A stretch of DNA of 64,000 bases from the NCBI RefSeq assembly GCF_003268655.1, contig NZ_CP029642.1, positions 3,348,001 to 3,412,000 of the forward strand, read 5' to 3'. The translations under genes were made by a program, and so were the position numbers. This stretch comes from Arthrobacter dokdonellae. GTDB lineage: Bacteria > Actinomycetota > Actinomycetes > Actinomycetales > Micrococcaceae. Under the pieces are notes generated by a model that did not search any database, was not told where the DNA came from, and was given only the letters and a program-made list of their open reading frames with translations. Positions 26,926 to 34,990 of this stretch are shown here, one piece after another. Position 1 is the first letter of the stretch; each line of letters begins with the position of its first letter.

Positions 26926-28969
26926 AGCGGTCCGCCTCCGTGTGCCAGAAAAAGTCGGCGTCGATTATGGGCCGCTCCAGCTTGCGGAACTCGCTGCGCG
27001 CCGCAGCCAGGACCAGCGGCATGGTGACCCGGCCGCCGTCGTTCGCGGCCAGGAATGCCGCGTTCAGGGCCACGCTGTGGATGCTCCCGCCGGTGAGGTT
27101 CAGCCGGGCCAGCCGGTCCAGGTCGAGGCCACCCACGGGGGCTTGGGCCGGGAAGGCCCCCTGCCAGATGGACAGCCGTTCGGCCTGCGCGGGGAACGGG
27201 AAATTCACCACAAACCGCAGGCGCCGCAGAAAGGCCGGATCCAGGCTGTCCTTGCGGTTGGAAGCCAGCACCGCCAGTCCGTTGAAGCTCTCCATGCGCT
27301 GGAGGAGGTAGCTCACTTCAATGTTCGCGTAGCGGTCATGGCTGTCCCTGACCTCGCTGCGCTTTCCGAACAAGGCGTCCGCCTCATCGAAGAACAGCAC
27401 GGCCCCGCCCCCCTCCGCGGCGTCGAAGAGCCTGCGCAGGTTCTTCTCGGTTTCGCCAATGTACTTGCTGACCACGGCGGAGAGGTCAATTTTGTACAGC
27501 ATGAGGGCCAGCTCGTTGGCCAGCGCCTCCGCGGCCATCGTCTTGCCCGTGCCGCTCTCGCCGGCAAAGAGAACGCTGATGCCGGTGCCGCGGTTCATCC
27601 GGGCGCCGAACCCGTAGCCGTCGTACACGGCGCGGCGCTGCCCGGCCTGGCCTGCAATTTCGCGCAACATCGCCGATTCGACGGCCGGCAGCTTGAGGTC
27701 GGCCAGCCGGGCCCTGGCGTCGACCCGGCGGGCCAGCCGGTTCAGGGCGGGCCGGGAGGTTTCCAGTGCCGCGGCCCAGGCCAGTGCACCGTCCAGCCCG
27801 CCTTGCCGCTTCCCGTCCTCCGCCGGGGAAGCCGCATCCGCCGGGCCGGCCTGCGCCAGGGAGGCGGCCTGCGCCAGGGACGCGGCGATCTCGCCAAGTT
27901 CAAAGTCGAAGCTGTTGGCCAGCGCGGTGGCCGCCCCGGCACTCCCGGGCCCCAGGCCGGACCGCCAGGCGTCGGCCTGTTCGGCTGCGGTGGGCTTGCC
28001 GATGGTGACGGCGGCCGCCCCAAGCCTGGGCCAGGGCTCCCTGACGGCCACAAAGACCAGCCCGCCGGTCTGCGCCAGCCACCGGCGGACAGCGTCCGCC
28101 TGCGCCCCCGCGGGCTCGGTGTCCGTGGCGTCGATGAACAGCGCAACCGTGGACAGCAGTGCCTCCCGGTGCCACAACCGGGCGCTCGCCGTCACGTCCG
28201 CGGCCCCGGCGGGCAGTTCGGCGGCGTCGAGCTTGAACAGCTCCAGCCCAAAGCCGGCCGCCACGTGGGCTGCCACGAGTTCCTTGCCCAGCTGGTTCGG
28301 TCCCGGCAGGGCAATGGCCGGGGTGGCGCCGGTGCCGGCAGCCATCGCGGCAATCCGTGCCGCGGCGGCCGCCTGTGACGGCGGCAGCGAACCGGAGGCC
28401 GGCAGCTGCGCCAGCAGCGGTTCAAAGAATTCGTCCAGGTGGTCCAGGCCCTTGAGGTAATTGACAATCCGCTCGTCGGCGGACAGCCGGGCGCCCGTCA
28501 GGGGGGCAGCCCGTTCGACGGCGGCCAGCGGCCAATGGCGCAGCGGCCGGTGCGGCGCCATGGCCTCCCAGGCGGGGTTGTCAAAGGCCGCCAGGGCCAG
28601 GGCAAAGGTCGGGTAGTTGCACTGCGGATCGTGCTGGGCCCGGGCGCACAGCCCGCCGAGGCCCGTGTCCAGTTCCATGGCCGCGCACAGGAACAGCACG
28701 TCCTCTTCAAAGCTGCTCAGGCCAAAGGCGCGGGCCAGCCGCTCCAGCGGCAGCTCCGCGCGAAGCCCGCCTTCCACCGCCGGCTCACCCGGCCCGGGCG
28801 CGACCGCCGGCCGGGGCGCTTCAGGCCGCGGCGCCGCCGGGCCGGAGCGGCGAATTCCATTCTCGCCGGCGCCCCCGCCGGCAAGCGCCTCCAGCCTCCC
28901 CCGCAGCCAGTCCAGCCGGGCGGCCAGGAACTCGTCGTTGGCCGCCAGCCACTCCTGCTGCGCGATCAT
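26915..28969 (-). CDS. AAA+ ATPase of the contractile injection system (Afp15-like)
   Basis: 684 residues from the ATG at 28969; the long open frame upstream overlaps DUF4255 and is a shadow. The N-terminal half carries a degenerate AAA-like region (LPGPNQLGKELVAAH). The C-terminal half is an active AAA+ module: Walker A GESGTGKT near residue 470, Walker B AVLFFDEADALFG near 526, sensor 1 VLASNRKDSLDP and the arginine-finger region LRRLRFVVNFPFP. Afp15/PVC15 ATPases are universal in eCIS and absent from most phage tails, so this gene is a key marker. It probably acts in the cytoplasm in assembly or cargo loading. Confidence 0.92.
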   Translation of the reverse strand: MIAQQEWLAANDEFLAARLDWLRGRLEALAGGGAGENGIRRSGPAAPRPEAPRPAVAPGPGEPAVEGGLRAELPLERLARAFGLSSFEEDVLFLCAAMELDTGLGGLCARAQHDPQCNYPTFALALAAFDNPAWEAMAPHRPLRHWPLAAVERAAPLTGARLSADERIVNYLKGLDHLDEFFEPLLAQLPASGSLPPSQAAAAARIAAMAAGTGATPAIALPGPNQLGKELVAAHVAAGFGLELFKLDAAELPAGAADVTASARLWHREALLSTVALFIDATDTEPAGAQADAVRRWLAQTGGLVFVAVREPWPRLGAAAVTIGKPTAAEQADAWRSGLGPGSAGAATALANSFDFELGEIAASLAQAASLAQAGPADAASPAEDGKRQGGLDGALAWAAALETSRPALNRLARRVDARARLADLKLPAVESAMLREIAGQAGQRRAVYDGYGFGARMNRGTGISVLFAGESGTGKTMAAEALANELALMLYKIDLSAVVSKYIGETEKNLRRLFDAAEGGGAVLFFDEADALFGKRSEVRDSHDRYANIEVSYLLQRMESFNGLAVLASNRKDSLDPAFLRRLRFVVNFPFPAQAERLSIWQGAFPAQAPVGGLDLDRLARLNLTGGSIHSVALNAAFLAANDGGRVTMPLVLAAARSEFRKLERPIIDADFFWHTEADRYGH

Positions 28970-30246
28970 GTGACCCTCACCTGCTGGGCCGGGTCGAAGG
29001 CCGGCACGGGACCGGTGAAGTCGACGGGGATGCTGTCCACGCCGTCCACGCGCAGCCTGACCGGGTGGAGCCCGGCAGGAACGGCCGGGACGGCAAACGT
29101 CACAGTGGTGGGCGTGCCGGCGTAGCCCGGGTCCCCGGGCGACGGGTTGCTCACGGTGGCCCCGGCCGTGGCGCCGCCGCACAGCACCACGACGTCCTGG
29201 CCGGCGCCAATCCGGGGCGAGCAGGTCAGTGTGACCGTGCCGCCCACGGACACGGCGGCCGGGTTGTGCGGGCTGACGGTCACGGCCGGGGCCAGGGCAA
29301 AGGCCACCTTGTTGCTGACCACTGCCGGGAGGCCGGGCGTACGGGTCACGGCGGACACGGTATAGAAGCCGGGCACCCATTGGCCCCAGGCGGCGGGGTC
29401 CGCGCCAAGGTCCGGCGGCACCACCACCAGCTGGCCGGGCGCGGGGCCGGGCGCCGGGGCCAGCTCCACGGGCGGCAGCGGCGGGCCGGGCGGCAGGGGG
29501 CGCCACAGGCTCGTGAAGCGCAGCACCGTGTCCAGCACCGCCAGCCCGCTTCCGGCCACCACCACGGGCTGCCCCTGCGCGGCGGCCGCCTGCGAGCGCG
29601 GCGGCACCAGCGCGCTGAGCGTGGCAGCCGCACCGAGGACCGTTTGTGCGCCTTCGTCGCGGCTGCCGCGGGCCAGGACGGGGAGTGCGGCGCTCCCCGG
29701 CGTGTGGCTGTCGATCAGCACGACCGTCACCTCGTAGGCGGCGGAGACGTGCAGGCTGGTTTGGAATGCCGTCCACAGCTTGGACAACTCGTCGGTGGAG
29801 AGCGGCAGCGGCGTGATGCGCAGGCGTTCGGGCTGGCCGGCCACGTCGCTGTTGGCCAGCGCCGCCGTCAGTTCGTCGGGGCTGAGCACGGGGTGGTCGT
29901 GCAGCACGCTCATGGCCGCGGCCAGGGCCCGGTGGCTCACCGCGTCCTGGTCCGTGTCGTCGCGGCCGTAGGCCGTGACCAGGTAGTGCAGGTTCAGCGA
30001 CAGCGGCGGGGTGGCCGACTCCCCCGGCCGGGTCCGCGGCAGGTCCTGGTTGCGCCAGCCGGCGTTGACGGCCGTGCCATAGAGGAACACGTTCAGGGAG
30101 GCCCCGGTGACGGTCTTGCGGGCCATGTCCGGCGTGCGGGTGGTGACGCTGAGGTCGGAAAGGGCCGGATCCAGCACCGGGACGGTGTTCAGCAGGAGGT
30201 TCCGCAGGGCTGCGGTCACGACGGCGACTGCCCAGGTGCTGCTCAT
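28966..30246 (-). CDS. DUF4255 protein, tail terminator/cap (Afp16-like)
   Basis: 426 residues. The N-terminal half is a classic DUF4255 domain: VAVVTAALRNLL, VTTRTPDMARKTVTGASLNV, NVFLYGTAVNAGWRN, PPLSLNLHYLVTAYG, followed by LAAAMSVLHDHPVLS. It caps the tube and sheath ends as Afp16/PVC16. The C-terminal 170 residues hold Ig-like strands (VSVGGTVTLTCSPRIGAGQD, TTVTFAVPAVPAGLHPVRLR), an extension common in actinobacterial homologues. Overlaps of four bases with both neighbours. Confidence 0.9.
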   Translation of the reverse strand: MSSTWAVAVVTAALRNLLLNTVPVLDPALSDLSVTTRTPDMARKTVTGASLNVFLYGTAVNAGWRNQDLPRTRPGESATPPLSLNLHYLVTAYGRDDTDQDAVSHRALAAAMSVLHDHPVLSPDELTAALANSDVAGQPERLRITPLPLSTDELSKLWTAFQTSLHVSAAYEVTVVLIDSHTPGSAALPVLARGSRDEGAQTVLGAAATLSALVPPRSQAAAAQGQPVVVAGSGLAVLDTVLRFTSLWRPLPPGPPLPPVELAPAPGPAPGQLVVVPPDLGADPAAWGQWVPGFYTVSAVTRTPGLPAVVSNKVAFALAPAVTVSPHNPAAVSVGGTVTLTCSPRIGAGQDVVVLCGGATAGATVSNPSPGDPGYAGTPTTVTFAVPAVPAGLHPVRLRVDGVDSIPVDFTGPVPAFDPAQQVRVT

Positions 30247-31085
30247 CGCCGGCCCTTGAGGTACTCATCCAGGCTCATGAGCCCGGATGCCGGCGGCCCG
30301 GCAGCGGGCGGTTGCGCCGGCGCCGCCGCGGCCTTGACCTCGATCCGGCCGATGTGGACGTGGATGTGCTGTTCGGGGGCCCGTGCCGGTTCGCGGCGCA
30401 GCAGCTGCTCCAGCCGCGGCCGGACCGTGCCGGCTTCCGGGAATTGGGACGGCGCAGGCGTCTCGGTGCGGCGCTGTGCCGGCACCCCGGCGGGCCGCCA
30501 TACCGTTGCCTCCCCGCGGACGACGCCGGCCGCCCGCATCAAGTGCCCGGGCTCGCCGCCGGTGTTGTGGCGGTCGTCCGGGCCAGCCGCGCCCGGCCGG
30601 ACGCCTGGCTGGGGCACGGCCGGCACGGGGCTGCCGGGGCGGTTCGCCGCGGCCGCGCGCGGCGGCGCGGCGTCCACCGCCAGGTGCGGGCGTTCCCGGA
30701 CGGCGGGCGGCGTCACAGTGCCAGCCCGGGGAGTACGGACTCCGCCCGGCTGCGGCGCGGCGGCTGCGGGCGGCGCGGGCCTCGGTCCCGGCCGCGGCAC
30801 GGCAGGACGGTCCGGTGCCGGAGCGCTGGCGGCAGCGGCGGTACACGTGCTGCCGGAGGGGGCGTCGCCTGTCCACGGGCCCGCGTCCTCGCCCGTTGCT
30901 GCTGCCACGTTTCCGCTGCCCGGCCACAGCGGGGCGCCCGGTTCCTCGAAGCGGGAGGCCAGGCGCGGCACCACGGCGCCCTCCGGCGTCGTTCTTCCAG
31001 CTATAAAGGTGCCGGCGCCCAAGGTTCCGGCACCTGGGGCAGCGGGGGGAAGCTCGCGGCGCAACAAGCCGGCCAGGTAGTTCAC
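30243..31085 (-). CDS. Pro/Ala/Arg-rich eCIS-operon protein of unknown function
   Basis: 280 residues if it starts at the GTG 31083-31085, whose GTGA overlaps the stop of the gp51-like gene; this coupling is why the start was chosen. The N-terminus VNYLAGLLRREL and the C-terminus RLEQLLRREPARAPEQ, HIHVHIGRIEVKA, LMSLDEYLKGRR are ordered; the roughly 190 residues between are Pro/Ala/Arg-rich and likely disordered. Short proteins ending in an I.V.IGRIEV-type strand plus SLDEYL.. recur in eCIS operons at this position. It might be a scaffold or sheath-cap chaperone; not established. Confidence 0.6.
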   Translation of the reverse strand: MNYLAGLLRRELPPAAPGAGTLGAGTFIAGRTTPEGAVVPRLASRFEEPGAPLWPGSGNVAAATGEDAGPWTGDAPSGSTCTAAAASAPAPDRPAVPRPGPRPAPPAAAAPQPGGVRTPRAGTVTPPAVRERPHLAVDAAPPRAAAANRPGSPVPAVPQPGVRPGAAGPDDRHNTGGEPGHLMRAAGVVRGEATVWRPAGVPAQRRTETPAPSQFPEAGTVRPRLEQLLRREPARAPEQHIHVHIGRIEVKAAAAPAQPPAAGPPASGLMSLDEYLKGRR

Positions 31086-31807
31086 GGGGCCACCAGCTCC
31101 AGGTAGGCCTGGCGGCGGCGTGGCGGCAGGGCCAGGACGTCGCGCTCGGACCAGCCGTAGGCGTGCGCCAGGGTGTGGATGTCCAGCAGCATGCGCCGGG
31201 CCCAGTGGTGCAGCTCCGCCCACAGGTAGGAGGCAATGTGGAGCGGCGCCAGCCAGTGCCGGGCGCACCCGGGGCACTCGAGCGCGAGCTCCGTGGTGCC
31301 GGCAGGATCCGCCCGGCCCAGCTCCTCCCCGAGGGCGGCCACCAGGCCGGCGGGCAGGGATGCCGGCTCCACGGCGACCCCGCCGGCCGAGGCGCCGGCG
31401 ATGCAGCGGTGCACCAGGGCTGACTGTGCGTCGGGCTGTGCGTCGGCGGAGTCCAGGCCGAGCAGGTCGTTGCTGGTGACGGCGCGCAGGACAACCTCGA
31501 AGCCGTCCCGCCGGACCGTGACCGGCTGCGCGGCGCCCGCGGGCCCGAGGGAGCCGGCCGGGAAGGACAGCTCCACCTCCAGGCCGCAGCCCGGGCACTG
31601 CGCAAGAGCCTCCAGCTCCGGCCCGAACAGTTCCGCCCTGAACGCCAGCAGCGCCGCGTCGCGCCGGCCCAGCGGCCAGCCGGCCAGCTCCCCTGCCGAT
31701 TCCCGCGGGCAGGCTGCGGCCAGCAAGGTCAGCGCACGCCGCACCGGCTCCTGGTCAAGGCCCCGTTCCCACACCTCCAGCAGTTGGGCTGCCCCCGGCC
31801 CCGGCAC
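31082..31807 (-). CDS. T4 gp51-like baseplate hub assembly protein with CxxC pairs
   Basis: 241 residues. The start QLLEVWERGLDQEPVRRALT, then PLGRRDAALLAFRAELFGPE and the C-terminal helix ELHHWARRMLLDIHTLAHAY, GWSERDVLALPPRRRQAYLE follow the pattern of eCIS-encoded proteins related to phage T4 gp51/gp26-type hub assembly factors. Two CPGC motifs (about residues 90 and 179) could bind zinc. It probably acts in assembly rather than in the finished particle. It lies six bases after the tube gene. Confidence 0.68.
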   Translation of the reverse strand: MPGPGAAQLLEVWERGLDQEPVRRALTLLAAACPRESAGELAGWPLGRRDAALLAFRAELFGPELEALAQCPGCGLEVELSFPAGSLGPAGAAQPVTVRRDGFEVVLRAVTSNDLLGLDSADAQPDAQSALVHRCIAGASAGGVAVEPASLPAGLVAALGEELGRADPAGTTELALECPGCARHWLAPLHIASYLWAELHHWARRMLLDIHTLAHAYGWSERDVLALPPRRRQAYLELVAP

Positions 31808-31813
31808 CGCCCA

Positions 31814-32341
31814 TCACCCGTTCGCCGAACTCAGGGTCGGTTCCGTGGGTTCGGTGACGGAGGGGTCCCGTTCCCAGCCTTCGTTTTCCAGCTTGATGTG
31901 CGCAATGGCGACGGCGTTGGCGTTGGCGTCCAAGTCCGGCAGCGCCTGGTACTCGGAAACCCAGCAGCGGTAGATGTTGTAGGCGAGCACCTTCTGGCCG
32001 GCCTCGTTGTAGACCTCCAGGATGATGTCCTTGCGGAAGTCCTTGAGCGAGACTTCGGCACCGAGCCCCGAGCCGAAGTCCCACACCTTAGCCGCCCACG
32101 CCTCAAAGTCGGTGTCATGCGTGACGCCGCGTTCAATCGTGACGGCGTCAAATTCGGTGCGGCCCGGGGACTTCCTGGACGACGACGGGTCCCCGCCTTC
32201 GCGGTGCTTGACCACCTCCGTGGTGCGCTTGAGGCCGCCAACCTTGCTGACGCCGGCCACGTACCTCCCGTCCCACTTAATGCGGAACTTGAAGTTCTTG
32301 TAGGGGTCAAAACGCTGGGCATTGACGCTGAACTGGGCCAT
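31814..32341 (-). CDS. Inner tube protein (phage tail protein, gp19/Afp1-like)
   Basis: 175 residues. MAQFSVNAQRFDPYKNFKFR, VAGVSKVGGLKRTTEVVKHR, DAVTIERGVTHDTDFEAWA, KDIILEVYNEAGQKVLAYNI and RCWVSEYQALPDLDANANAV are the standard landmarks of the tail tube (gp19) family. Hexamers stack into the tube that is driven into the target. Only one tube gene is seen, whereas Afp has three. Nine bases separate it from the sheath gene. Confidence 0.93.
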   Translation of the reverse strand: MAQFSVNAQRFDPYKNFKFRIKWDGRYVAGVSKVGGLKRTTEVVKHREGGDPSSSRKSPGRTEFDAVTIERGVTHDTDFEAWAAKVWDFGSGLGAEVSLKDFRKDIILEVYNEAGQKVLAYNIYRCWVSEYQALPDLDANANAVAIAHIKLENEGWERDPSVTEPTEPTLSSANG

Positions 32342-32350
32342 GGTCCCCTC

Positions 32351-34240
32351 CTAAACCTGCACCGCGCCGGCAATTTGCGCCAGCGTGATGACCACAAATT
32401 CGGCCGGCTTGAGCGGGGCGAATCCGACCAGGATGTTGACCACGCCCAGGTCGATGTCGTTTTGCGTGGTGGTCTCGCCATCACACTTGACGAAGTAGGC
32501 GTCCTTCGGCGTGGAGCCCTGGAACGCGCCCTGGCGGAACAGGTTGTGCATGAAGGCGCCGACGTTGAGCCGGATCTGCGCCCAGAGCGGTTCGTCGTTG
32601 GGCTCGAACACCACCCACTGCGTGCCCCGGTACAGGCTCTCCTCGATGAACAGTGCCGTCCGGCGCACCGGGAGGTACTTCCATTGCGAGGCCAGCTGGT
32701 CGTTTCCTTCCAGGGTCCGGGCGCCCCAGGCCACTGTGCCGGCGGCCGGAAAGCTGCGCAGGCAGTTCACGCCCAGCGGGTTCAGATTGCCGTTTTCGGC
32801 GTCGTTCATGGTGACGGTCAGGGCCTGCGCGCCATTCAACGTGGCGTCCAGCCCGGCCGGTGCCTTCCACACGCCCCGGCTGCTGTCGGTGCGTGCCATG
32901 ATGCCGGCCATGGCCCCACAGGGGACCAGTTCTCCGGGCTGGCTGCCGCGCAACGGGTCCGGGGACAGCATCCGGGGGAAGTACAGGGCCGCGTAGTTGC
33001 TGGTGGTTCCGATCACGCCGGAGCGGAACTGCGTGACGGCGGTGGCCGCGTCGCCCCAAGCGTGCGGGGAGTCGAGCAGCAGGACGGCACGGCGCGACTG
33101 GCAGTAGGCCACGGCGTCCGGAACCAGCCCGGCGTAGTCGATGTCGCCGTCGTTCGGTCCGTTCAGGTAGGGCGGGATGCACAGCAGGTTGAACAGGTCG
33201 GCGTTGGCCAGGGCGTACAGGCCCGTCTTGCCGTCCTGCTTGCCGGGTCCGTTGAAGTCGGTGGTGGCCAGGGCGCCGCCGTCACTGGCCAGTCCGGCAG
33301 GGGCCACCACCGCGTTGGTGGCCGGCAGGGCCGGGATGGCGGGGGTGGGCGGGTTGGTGGTGTTGTCGGCCGGCACTTCGGCCACGGCGTTGTCGCCCCA
33401 CTTGTCGAACTGGTGCCGGGAGGTGTCCGGGTCCGGGCTCTTGTCCGGGCGGGAGGCCGGAAGCCCGGCGGCCGTGACCAGCCCGGAGCCGCCGGCAAGC
33501 ACCGCGTCCACCCGCCGCACGTCGCCGGGAAGCACCGAGACGTTCAGGAACGTCTCGACCTTGCCCGTGGTGCCGTCGCGGACCAGGAGGTTGAAAACGT
33601 CCGGCTGTTGCACGCCGTTGACGGTGACGTATTCCACCCGGGCCCGCAGGCTGTTGCCCCAGGCGCCGGGATACTTGGCGTTGAGCGTGAGGGTGGACAT
33701 GGCGAGCTGCGCCGCGTCAAGCGGGGTGGCGGTCGCCGCTGCCGCCGTGGCGGCGTCCCCCACCGTGGCGGCTGTTGCGCCGGATGCGGTGGAGGCGGCC
33801 TGCGCGGCGGCGGCCACGACGTCCGCGGCAGCCTTCTCCGGTCCGCTGGAGTACGTGGCGGCCTTGGCGGCCGCCGCCGCGGCGGCGGCCTGGGCGCTGC
33901 TGCCCGTCGCCGCCGCCGCCGTGGCAGTTGCGGCCGCGACGGCATTGGCCCGGGCCGTGGCGTCTGCGTAGTTGTTGTGGAAAAGCCGCACCACGATGGC
34001 CCGGCTGCCGCCGTTGCGGTAAAAGTCGCGGACCGCGTAGCCCAGGGAACTGCCCAGCCACAGCCCGCCAAAGGTGCGCTCAAAATCGGAAAAGCTGTTG
34101 ATGGTGACCGGTGCATCCACGGGTCCGCGGGCCGCCCTGCCAATGAAGGCGGTGATGGAAGTGGCCACACCCGTGATGGTGTGGACCCCGCTGGACACTT
34201 CGGTGACATAGACGCCCGGATAGCTTGTTGTGACTGGCAT
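32351..34240 (-). CDS. Contractile tail sheath protein
   Basis: 629 residues from the ATG at 34240, which has a GGTGGGGGA ribosome binding site. It starts with the sheath signature YPGVYVTEVSSG, then TSITAFIGRAARGP, SFSDFERTFGG, YAVRDFYRNGGSRAIVVRL, and ends with the C-terminal domain: NCLRSFPAAGTVAWGARTL, YLPVRRTALFIEESLYRGTQ, FEPNDEPLWAQIRLNV. Contraction of this sheath drives the tube. Residues about 92-180 are an Ala-rich (AAA...) insertion between the conserved N-terminal arm and the next domain. First gene of the main operon. Confidence 0.93.
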   Translation of the reverse strand: MPVTTSYPGVYVTEVSSGVHTITGVATSITAFIGRAARGPVDAPVTINSFSDFERTFGGLWLGSSLGYAVRDFYRNGGSRAIVVRLFHNNYADATARANAVAAATATAAAATGSSAQAAAAAAAAKAATYSSGPEKAAADVVAAAAQAASTASGATAATVGDAATAAAATATPLDAAQLAMSTLTLNAKYPGAWGNSLRARVEYVTVNGVQQPDVFNLLVRDGTTGKVETFLNVSVLPGDVRRVDAVLAGGSGLVTAAGLPASRPDKSPDPDTSRHQFDKWGDNAVAEVPADNTTNPPTPAIPALPATNAVVAPAGLASDGGALATTDFNGPGKQDGKTGLYALANADLFNLLCIPPYLNGPNDGDIDYAGLVPDAVAYCQSRRAVLLLDSPHAWGDAATAVTQFRSGVIGTTSNYAALYFPRMLSPDPLRGSQPGELVPCGAMAGIMARTDSSRGVWKAPAGLDATLNGAQALTVTMNDAENGNLNPLGVNCLRSFPAAGTVAWGARTLEGNDQLASQWKYLPVRRTALFIEESLYRGTQWVVFEPNDEPLWAQIRLNVGAFMHNLFRQGAFQGSTPKDAYFVKCDGETTTQNDIDLGVVNILVGFAPLKPAEFVVITLAQIAGAVQV

Positions 34241-34500
34241 TGGATCCCCCACCAGAACTGGAGCTCTTAACTTGTCGGTGCTAAACGGGGGTCCTGATGC
34301 CGGGCCCGCCGTCGCGTTGAAAGACTCATGGCGACGCGATGCAGAATAATGCCTAGAATGCGCCGCAGCGGCCCATCGTGTCAACAAGAATCTTGGCCGG
34401 CGCGGATTGCGCAAATGCGTCCATGGCAGGCAAGCGCCCCGCGCCGGAGTCCGTCCGCGGCGCGGGGAATCCCACGGTCACGCTCCCGGCGCCGCGAACG
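34241..34500 (-). promoter_or_regulatory. Upstream region of the main eCIS operon
   Basis: This 260-base gap must hold the promoter of the sheath-to-DUF6519 operon, read on the minus strand. A strong ribosome binding site (GGTGGGGGATCC) precedes the sheath ATG. No canonical -35/-10 pair is clear. The distal part holds a hairpin that ends the upstream unit. Confidence 0.45.
34437..34467 (-). terminator. Hairpin after the upstream eCIS cargo unit
   Basis: Perfect 10-bp stem CCCCGCGCCG / CGGCGCGGGG with an 11-base loop, 34 bases past the stop of the preceding minus-strand gene. It would separate the two-gene cargo unit from the structural operon. Confidence 0.55.
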
Positions 34501-34986
34501 CTACGTGACGTCAAACCACAACGTGTTCGACTCCCAGGAACCGGGCCGCCACTGCACAGAGTGCCGTCCGGGAGTGCCAAAAGTGTATTCCGTGATGTCG
34601 AAGTTGAAGTCGAGGCCGGGCCCCGGGGCCACCCGTCCGTCGTAGGACGGCGGAATGAGGGGATGGTCGTCCGCCGGGCCCTGGGGCGCGACCAGTTGCC
34701 CGTCGACGTATTCGCCGGTGACAGGTTTGGGGCCCATGGGATACACGGGGGCGTCCGCTGCCACGGACTCGCAGACATGGATGATCCTGACTGTCTGGCC
34801 GACCGTGCATGCCGGACCTTCGGCCAACAGGGTCAGCCGGTAGCCGCCGGCCGCGTGGCCCTTGTCCGCCGCTTGTGCATACCCTGCCGCCACGGCCTGG
34901 TCCGCCGGGGGCGCATCGACGATCCGCCCTCCCTCCCGGACGAACAGGTGGGGGCGCCCTGCTGGATTTTCCGGCGGATTTTCCAC
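34501..34986 (-). CDS. eCIS-associated hypothetical protein, partner of the DFSRIPV protein
   Basis: 161 residues, family not recognised. It has no signal peptide. Beta-rich stretches GGYRLTLLAEGPACTVGQTV, RIIHVCESVAAD, FNFDITEYTFGTPGRHSVQW, ESNTLWFDVT suggest a sandwich fold. The gene begins four bases after the upstream gene ends, so the two are surely co-expressed, then a hairpin follows. It could be a chaperone, neutralising partner or second cargo; the sequence alone does not tell. Confidence 0.6.
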   Translation of the reverse strand: MENPPENPAGRPHLFVREGGRIVDAPPADQAVAAGYAQAADKGHAAGGYRLTLLAEGPACTVGQTVRIIHVCESVAADAPVYPMGPKPVTGEYVDGQLVAPQGPADDHPLIPPSYDGRVAPGPGLDFNFDITEYTFGTPGRHSVQWRPGSWESNTLWFDVT

Positions 34987-34990
34987 TGCG

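Noticed and set aside
31082..31598. Long upstream extension of the Pro-rich eCIS protein
   Set aside because: The extension overlaps the gp51-like gene in another frame; the GTG at 31085 with a GTGA overlap is a better start.
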